Origin: Salvator merianae
Lineage: Eukaryota; Chordata; Lepidosauria; Squamata; Teiidae
Length of the DNA stretch: 64,000 nucleotides
Reading direction: 5' to 3'
Assembly (NCBI GenBank): GCA_003586115.2
Contig: QVOM02000101.1
Span: 29,729,289-29,793,288, forward strand
Shown: one piece after another, positions 59,728 through 64,000 of the stretch
Numbering within the stretch: position 1 is the first letter of the stretch
Layout of the letters: the number at the start of each line of letters is the position of its first letter
Notes under the pieces: generated by a model
Databases searched by the model: none
Told to the model about the DNA's origin: nothing
Seen by the model: only the letters and a program-made list of their open reading frames with translations
Made by a program: the position numbers and the translations under genes

Positions 59728-60435
59728 AGATACGGATTGTCAAAATCAGGCTTGCTTTTTCTTCTTTTTTTCTTTTTTGTGGGAGGGATATGTTATTACA
59801 TATCTCCTGATTAGGAAAATCAGATAGTTCATGCCTAAGAAATAAATGCTGATCTTTCTGCAGATTAATATTATCTGTACTGACGTAACAACACTGTGAG
59901 GAAATCATGCCAACTTTTCAGGCAGCTTCTCGAGTCAAATCACTCTTTTATACTGTTGCATGTGAGCCTGAGACAAATCTACAGTTCTGGAAAGAAAGCA
60001 TTTGAGATAGCAAGACAACTGCAGATCTAAGTTCACATGGCACCTCAGTGATGCCTTTGGAGCCTTGGAGCCAGATGCATTAGCTTGTGGTTCACAGGTG
60101 AGCTTCCCCAGCCTTCTTGGAATGCTACCTATTTTAAGCCACATTTTTGGACACTGATGGCAGGATCCACAGCCTTGTATCACTCCTTCTTCCATGTGGA
60201 TGTACAAGAAGAATGAGAAGTGCTTCAGTGCATCAAGTTCCTGACTGGGCTGCTTTCTGGAACACTGGAAATGCTCAAATTCCAGTGAGACAAAAAGTAG
60301 TTCAGACAGGAACTTTGCTGAGTGTCCCATGCAAGTCATGTGGACACTGCAACTCCTGCCTCTGGGCTAGCTCCCAAGGTTCTCACTCTAGGAGGCAGTT
60401 GTAAAGATGTTGTGTGGATGCAGCAGTAAAAACAA
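59728..60435. other. No gene recognised
   Basis: The minus-strand frame 60339-59935 and the plus frame 60147-60404 show no domain. The sequence may include an old LINE 5' of the L2 below, but nothing is firm. Confidence 0.4.
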
Positions 60436-60580
60436 ACAAAAAAACTTAGAGGGGAGGCAATTCCACAGCCTAGGGACTATTTCTGAGAAACCTTCCCTAC
60501 ACATCCCCACCCGCTTAACTGCTGAAGGGAATGGTATAGCCAAGTACTGTAACCAGTGAACTAGCTGGAGCTGGAAGAGG

Positions 60581-61208
60581 GCACTCTTGGCTATGCCCCC
60601 ACCTGAATGTCAAGTGTCATTGAAGAATCCAAAAGCACCCTCAGCTATCCTGCTTCTGGTCAAATGCATTCACACTCATTTCTAGATGTAAATGCAATGA
60701 CACATAGTGTGTGGCAACTGCACCTGTACAACCATCTGCTTGTGCCTGTGCATGCCTGCACACTCCACGGTGCTGTTGGTCACCATGGCAGCAGCCAGAT
60801 GTTTCCCAGCTGCTGCCATGGTGATGATCAGGGATACCAGCATTCACAGTAGGAATGCTGGCATCCTGCTGATATTCAAGACTAATGCACTAATGCACAC
60901 TTGGCTATGCACCCACCTGAATGTCAAGTGTCATCGAAGAATCCGAAAGCACCCTCAGCTATCCTGCTTCTGGTCAAATGCATTCACACCCATTTCTAGA
61001 TGCAAATGCAATGACACACAGTGTGTGGCAACTGCACCTGTACAACCATCTGCTTGTGCCTGTGCATGCCTGCACACTCCACGGCACTGTTGGTCACCAT
61101 GGCAGCACCCAGATGTTTCCCAGCTGCTGCCATGGTGATGATCAGGGATACCGGCATTCACAGTAGGAATGCTGGTATCCTGCTGATATTCAAGACTAAT
61201 GCACCTCA
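60581..61208 (+). repeat. 2 x 314-bp tandem duplication
   Basis: 60581-60894 and 60895-61208 are near-identical. Each unit starts 'gcac.cttggctatgc' (L2 sequence) and runs into the pasted MITE sequence as far as 'actaatgcac'. Parallel frames at 60607/60921 and 60707/61021 show the same offset of 314. Confidence 0.9.
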
Positions 61209-61551
61209 GTGCAGACAGTGTCTGCACTGTGTGGTCCATTCCACATTACAATGGGATAATTATGGGATAATTTCTAATATGGAAAGTGTGAAAATGATCT
61301 TAGAACATTTTTGCAAAGGGCCTTTCTGCACTTACCTATGCAGGTCTGGATTTGTGGATCCAGATCAGGCAGGTGTTGGTCTCAACTGTGCCAGTTCCTA
61401 TGCTGACCATGAAGCCCACACAAACTTTTCCCCAGAGGCACACCAGGCTTATACTTCATATATGACCCAGAACCTCCTTAAAACATATCTGTATAATTTG
61501 GCCTTTGCTGAGTAGTATGATATCCCCCCTTGATTTCCCTTTGACAAAGTC
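60956..61551 (+). repeat. Acceptor copy of the 596-bp duplication
   Basis: Matches 57757-58352 with a few substitutions, a 6-base deletion near 61385 and a rearranged palindrome near 61250-61280. The whole pasted block is bracketed by a 29-base direct repeat ('gtcattgaagaatcc...ccctcag') at 60616-60644 and 61549-61577. Confidence 0.88.
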
Positions 61552-61805
61552 ATTGAAGAATCCGAAAGCACCCTCAGATTTCATATCTGTCCCTTCCAAG
61601 GCAATACAGTCAGAATAGGATGCCTTCCTATTTCATAGACTTGAAACCCTGTGACACACAGCACCTCCATCTTCTCTGGATTCAGTGTCAATTCATTGGC
61701 CCCCATCCACCCTATTACAGCCTCCAAGCATCTATCAGGCACTTCAATCACCTCTCCTTTTTCAGATGGCTTGGAGAAATAGACAGAGCTGAGTATTACC
61801 TGCAT

Positions 61806-61847
<42 letters not shown>
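61806..61847. repeat. (CAT)n microsatellite
   Basis: About 14 CAT units inside the L2 fragment. Confidence 0.95.
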
Positions 61848-62061
61848 GTTATATATGCATATTGATGATATCTCACTCCAAAACTCCTGAGGGCCTCTCC
61901 CAGTATATTAAAGAGAATGGGAAATAATATTGTTCCCTAAGAAATTCCATAAGTGAGTTTCCAAGGCATTGAGTAACTATCTCCCACAACTACTTTCTAA
62001 TATCAGTCTTGGAGATAGAAGCAGTACCACTGCAATGCAGAACCTAAGGGCCTGCTCAGTC

Positions 62062-62220
62062 TTAGGTCATTTTCACACTTACCTTACTGGAGTGACTCTA
62101 CTACAATGGCCCAAACTCTTCCATTTCTATCCAGGTTGTTACCATCCACATTGTGAAGGCTGGAATGTTATAGTTTTGGACCAGCAGCACCAGCAATAAA
62201 TATGGTCCATCCACTGGTTT
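62062..62220. mobile_element. MITE left-end fragment, CACACT group
   Basis: 'aggtcattttcacacttacc' at 62074-62093 repeats the right-end sequence of 57595-58097 in inverse orientation. The other end was not found. Confidence 0.4.
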
Positions 62221-62380
62221 ATTCCTTGTGATCCATCCTTCCGTCAGAAGTTCCATCCACCCCTATCTGTGATTGGGCAATGTGTGTCTCACTCCTATGT
62301 TGTGTCCAGTGTGCAAGGGCAGGACCAGGTTGTGCAGCATTTATACCTGCATCGCAGGGTCTGGACCTAGCATCACAGGG

Positions 62381-62532
62381 TAGGGATGTGCACAAATACA
62401 CACACACACACACATTTCACTGGAAAACAAACGTTGCCACTGTTCACATTCAAATGAAATTGCAACATTGAAAACTGTTGTTTTTGGTTTTTTGTCAAAA
62501 AGGCGCCACAAATTTTGATTTTCAATGAAAAA
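62381..62532. mobile_element. AT-rich hAT-like MITE, truncated
   Basis: Left TIR 'tagggatgtgcacaaat' followed by a (CA)n run (62397-62413), then A/T-rich interior ('ttttgattttcaatgaaaaa') like the HPA copies. No right TIR, so it is truncated or too decayed. Confidence 0.55.
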
Positions 62533-64000
62533 GCTTTTGCAGCAGGAGGAGGCTTCTCAAAAGGAAAGTTTGCTCGGAAGCCAAGCAAAGGAGCCTGATC
62601 CTTGCCATACCCAAAGAGGCAGTGATGGAAATGCAGCTGCCAGACAAGCCAGACTTGCATGATCCATGAAGGACATGCTGCATCACCTCCCATGGCAGAA
62701 GGGAGCCTTGGGATGCATGGTCGCTGCTACACAAAGATCCCCCTCTTAAAGGAGCAACCGGGGTACAGACCCCATTGGAGGCACCAGTGGGCAGAAAAGG
62801 CAGCAGTGCAATGGTCCAGGAGGGCAAGGATAGGATGGGCCTCCCAGGAGCAAAGGACTGGCACTGACCAAAGACACATTTGCCCGAACTACCAGCAGAA
62901 CAAAAATCACCTTCCCCAATGGTTCTGTATCTGAGGCAAAGGGGCATCGGTGGCAGCATGACTGACAGATGGTCAAACACGAGCATTCCAAGTGGAGAGC
63001 AAAACATCTTTTTTGGCGTTTTTTTTAGAAGTGGGCCCCACCATCGGGATTCAGCTCCCCTGTTCACATAAAACACTAAGGCAGGATGGTCCATCACTAC
63101 CAGGGGTGATAGAAAAAAAAGGCCTTCCAAGATCTCAAAGACTCCACACTCAGCCACATCCTCTTGGATTCTCTTTCTCCAACAGCAGAATCTCACTAGA
63201 CCCTTCTGGAGCAGGCTCCAGAGCTCACATGTAAGTTACAAACAGTGACTTCAGTGCAGTTGCAGTCGCACAACTCCAACCCCTGGCTTCACAACACCAG
63301 AAGTGGGGTAGAAGTGTCACTCCTGGACCATTCCTGCTGCTGTAGGTAGACTTGTAGACTGCTTTTAACCTGACCACAGCTGAACTGGGATAGGAAGATC
63401 TTAAGACACTTCTGGAACACTTGAACAGATCACATATGCAGAAGAAGCAGTCCACTGTTCTGCTTGTTCCAGTAAACCAGAAAAGTGTGAAAAAGTGTTT
63501 AATTATTAAAGTTCTGAGTTCTTCCATTTCATGGTTCCTTATTTCAGTTTCACCCAGAACAACCTTGATTTATTTTTTCCCTCTCATCCGCATTATCTTT
63601 ATTAAAAAAAAAAAAAAAGTTCTCAGGAACAGGAAATTACTTTATGTATTACAATTCTATCTGGAAATAGATAAAAGAAATAAAATCCCTTGGGCTCTTA
63701 GCAGGTTCTGGAGTACAAATTCCATAGAACACTGGGCTCAAGAAGCAGATTGCTGTCAAGATACTGTGTGCTTTAGAGAACAAGCCGCATACCTGATGAC
63801 AAAGTAAATCAAAGGTCAGAAAAAAAACTGTGCCTGCTAGGCAACTGCTAACTGTGGATGAGCAATTTAAGATTGATGCCCTCTCCTTCTTATGATTTAT
63901 TATTACTACTTTGGACTTTGGCTAAAGGGAAAAAAAAAAGGTAACAGACCCTTTCTAAAATAATATGAAAAGAGGACATTTTTAAAGCATGGGCTGTTAT
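62533..64000. other. No gene recognised
   Basis: The minus-strand frame 63196-62522 (224 codons) is the longest non-repeat frame here, but it shows no recognisable domain, its composition is unremarkable, and it starts inside MITE sequence. The rest is AT-rich with an A-run near 63604-63618. Confidence 0.4.

Larger units (their letters stand above)
60436..62060 (-). mobile_element. L2 LINE fragment interrupted by a duplicated block
   Basis: The minus strand at 62050-61580 carries L2 RT wording: 'LIYWERPSGVLE', 'SEKGEVIEVPDRCLEAVIGW' and 'GANELTLNPEKMEVLCVTG' (family 'CLEAVMGWMRANKLKLNPDKTEVLLVG'). It continues past the inserted block into 60644-60440 ('gaggcaattccacagcctag' and similar, the usual wording on this strand of L2 C-termini). 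A (CAT)n run sits inside it. Confidence 0.7.

Noticed and set aside
62522..63196. 224-codon minus-strand ORF
   Set aside because: No recognisable domain, starts inside a MITE fragment, and has no splice or start context that stands out. Most likely a chance ORF.

Overview
This window is intergenic or intronic DNA from a vertebrate, most likely a squamate reptile. The evidence is the mixture of repeats: CR1 LINEs with the octamer 3' tail, L2 LINEs, an L1, two BovB (RTE) fragments, a tRNA-like SINE fragment, and many short terminal-inverted-repeat (TIR) DNA transposons in an AT-rich, microsatellite-rich background. There are no operons and no bacterial-style genes, and almost every short ORF is spurious. 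The only plausible host coding sequence is one minus-strand terminal exon (33746-33931, 61 codons and a stop behind a splice acceptor); I do not recognise its product.

Layout. 1-6600: mostly unique DNA, one large multi-hairpin transposon (3738-4688) and diverged MITE pieces. 6640-8155: a deletion-type L1 (ORF1 joined to the L1 tail). 8780-12838: a decayed L1 with ORF1 and ORF2 remnants and an AT-rich hAT MITE between them. 12840-14240: a minus-strand L2 split by a BovB insertion with a visible target duplication. 15538-26300: a second BovB end, a minus-strand CR1, two adjacent MITEs, a LINE C-terminus of unassigned family and a short CR1 tail. 30690-32400: an L2 3' end, then a second multi-hairpin element holding a 243-base pure T run. 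33746-43760: the candidate exon, a minus-strand LINE end flanked by a 46-base direct repeat, several MITEs and the third multi-hairpin element (41250-41813). 46678-51720: an AT-rich MITE with a perfect 8-bp duplication, a TIR element of about 845 bp, and the best LINE here, a CR1 whose reverse-transcriptase frame has one nonsense codon. 54565-62530: two CR1 pieces, the fourth multi-hairpin element (58872-59719) and an L2 into which a 596-bp copy of sequence from about 3 kb upstream has been pasted and partly tandem-duplicated.

The most striking system is a family of TAGGGATGTGCAC-ended DNA transposons with 8-bp target duplications (hAT-like). In the GC-rich subfamily (four copies, labelled HPG here) the interior is an almost unbroken chain of 13-15 hairpins. 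Two copies differ by only about 1%, whole hairpin modules have been gained or lost between copies, and hairpin arms appear to change together. AT-rich subfamilies share the TIR but not the interior. No transposase is encoded in the window. Family names rest on recognised protein or nucleotide motifs; no database search was possible.
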